NCBI RefSeq assembly: GCF_004011865.1
Contig: NZ_RKLP01000010.1
Location: 124,001-188,000, forward strand
Direction: 5' to 3'
Length of the DNA: 64,000 nt
Source of the DNA: Prescottella agglutinans
Lineage (GTDB): Bacteria; Actinomycetota; Actinomycetes; Mycobacteriales; Mycobacteriaceae
The position numbers and the translations under genes are program-made. Shown piece after piece: positions 63,211-64,000 of this stretch. A model generated the notes under the pieces. That model searched no databases and had not been told where the DNA came from. It saw nothing but the letters and a program-made list of their open reading frames with translations. The stretch's first letter is position 1; each line of letters begins with the position of its first letter.

Positions 63211-64000
63211 GCGGTTTGCTTGACGGCCGAGTCGTCATCATCACCGGCGCCGGCCGTGGAATCGGTCGCGCCCACGCGCTGGCCTTCGCGGCCGAGGGCG
63301 CCAAGGTCGTCGTCAACGACATCGGTGTCGGCGGCGACGGCTCCAACACCGGCGAGACCCCGGCCGAGCAGGTCGTCGCGGAGATCAAGGCCGCCGGCGG
63401 CGAGGCTGTCACCAACGGTGACGACGTCGCGTCGTGGGAGGGTGCGCAGAACCTGATCCAGACCGCGATCGACACCTTCGGTGGCCTGGACATCCTGGTC
63501 AACAACGCGGGCTTCCTGCGTGACCGCATGCTCGTCGGCATGAGCGAGGAAGAGTGGGACGCGGTCATCCGCGTGCACCTCAAGGGCCACTTCGCCCCGC
63601 TGCGCCACGCTGCCGCGTACTGGCGTGCCGAGTCCAAGGCCGGACGCCCGGTGGACGCCCGCATCATCAACACCAGCTCGGGCGCGGGCCTGCAGGGCTC
63701 CATCGGCCAGGGCAACTACGCCGCGGCCAAGGCCGGCATCGCCGAGATGACGATCCAGGCCGCCGCCGAGCTGAAGAACTACGGCGTCTCCGTCAACGCG
63801 ATCGCCCCCGCGGCCCGCACCCGCATGACCGTCGGTGCCGGCGGCGCGATGGCCGAGGCGATGGCCGCTCCGGAGGAGGGCTTCGACGCGATGGCGCCGG
63901 AGAACATCTCCCCGCTGGTCGTGTGGCTGGGCTCCGCCGAGTCGAAGAACGTCACCGGCCGCGTGTTCGAGGTCGAGGGCGGCAAGATCACGGTTGCCGA
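63207..64000 (+). CDS. SDR-family oxidoreductase (Rv3548c-like), truncated by window edge
   Basis: At least 264 residues are encoded, with the reading frame still open at the right edge, so the 3' end lies outside. TGAGRGIGRAHA at about residues 12-23, NDIGVGGDG (the insert of long-loop SDRs), NNAGFLRDRM and NYAAAKAGIA with Tyr and Lys are visible. The sequence resembles MFE-type (R)-3-hydroxyacyl-CoA dehydrogenases and matches Rv3548c. The GTG overlaps the stop of the preceding SDR. It belongs to the KstR2-controlled unit. Confidence 0.88.
   Translation, partial: MSGLLDGRVVIITGAGRGIGRAHALAFAAEGAKVVVNDIGVGGDGSNTGETPAEQVVAEIKAAGGEAVTNGDDVASWEGAQNLIQTAIDTFGGLDILVNNAGFLRDRMLVGMSEEEWDAVIRVHLKGHFAPLRHAAAYWRAESKAGRPVDARIINTSSGAGLQGSIGQGNYAAAKAGIAEMTIQAAAELKNYGVSVNAIAPAARTRMTVGAGGAMAEAMAAPEEGFDAMAPENISPLVVWLGSAESKNVTGRVFEVEGGKITVA

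Overview
The window is GC-rich, densely coded actinobacterial DNA. Nearly every gene pair inside a transcription unit is linked by ATGA, GTGA or TAATG overlaps. The gene content and protein sequences point to a Rhodococcus-like (Nocardiaceae/Prescottella) chromosome carrying a large part of its cholesterol catabolic region. No rRNA, tRNA, CRISPR array, transposase or phage gene was seen.

From 0.2 to 5 kb there is a mycofactocin-type SDR coupled to an MFS exporter, a small CD225-like membrane protein and a secreted VAO-type cholesterol oxidase. From 5 to 16 kb lies the sterol A/B-ring module: kstD with a MaoC hydratase (Rv3538-like), hsaG-hsaF, kshA with a small Cys-rich protein, and the hsaA-hsaD-hsaC-hsaB operon. 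Identical KstR-type operators sit in both divergent promoter regions. hsaE, expected next to hsaG-hsaF, is not here.

From 16 to 29 kb there is an eight-gene, translationally coupled, probably TetR-controlled catabolic operon (acyl-CoA dehydrogenase, unknown protein, alpha/beta hydrolase, acyl-CoA ligase, thiolase, class III CoA-transferase, CitE-like lyase, MaoC hydratase). Next to it are a SnoaL-like protein and a DUF485-like/SSS carboxylate symporter pair. Two SRPBCC paralogues flank this block. From 29 to 38 kb come a secreted neutral ceramidase, a decarboxylase/SDR pair divergent from cyp142, a putative lipoprotein, a cupin/SnoaL pair, a HAD phosphatase and a gamma-butyrolactone-receptor-like TetR.

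From 38 to 48 kb and from 58.8 kb to the right edge lies the C/D-ring (HIP) module of the KstR2 regulon: fadD3, echA13-like, fadE31, fadE32 and fadE33 on the minus strand; fadE30, ipdF, kstR2 and fadA6 on the plus strand; then ipdC, ipdB, ipdA and echA20 divergent from two SDR genes (Rv3549c and Rv3548c-like). Three 14-18 bp KstR2-type operators mark the three promoters. Between fadA6 and ipdC an accessory block of about 10.8 kb interrupts the module. It holds a BASS transporter, a methyltransferase, an alpha/beta-hydrolase-LuxR fusion, a CYP102-like P450, a DUF2277 protein, a three-gene envelope cassette with a degenerate MinD-like protein, and a large ATPase-LuxR regulator.

Together the genes give a route from cholesterol (oxidase, CYP142, KstD, KshA, HsaABCD, HsaFG) through HIP (FadD3, FadE30, IpdF, EchA20, IpdAB, IpdC, FadE31-33, FadA6) to central metabolites. 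A second, uncharacterised acid-degrading operon is embedded in the same region. All family and pathway assignments come from reading the sequence and from memory of characterised homologues; no database search was run.
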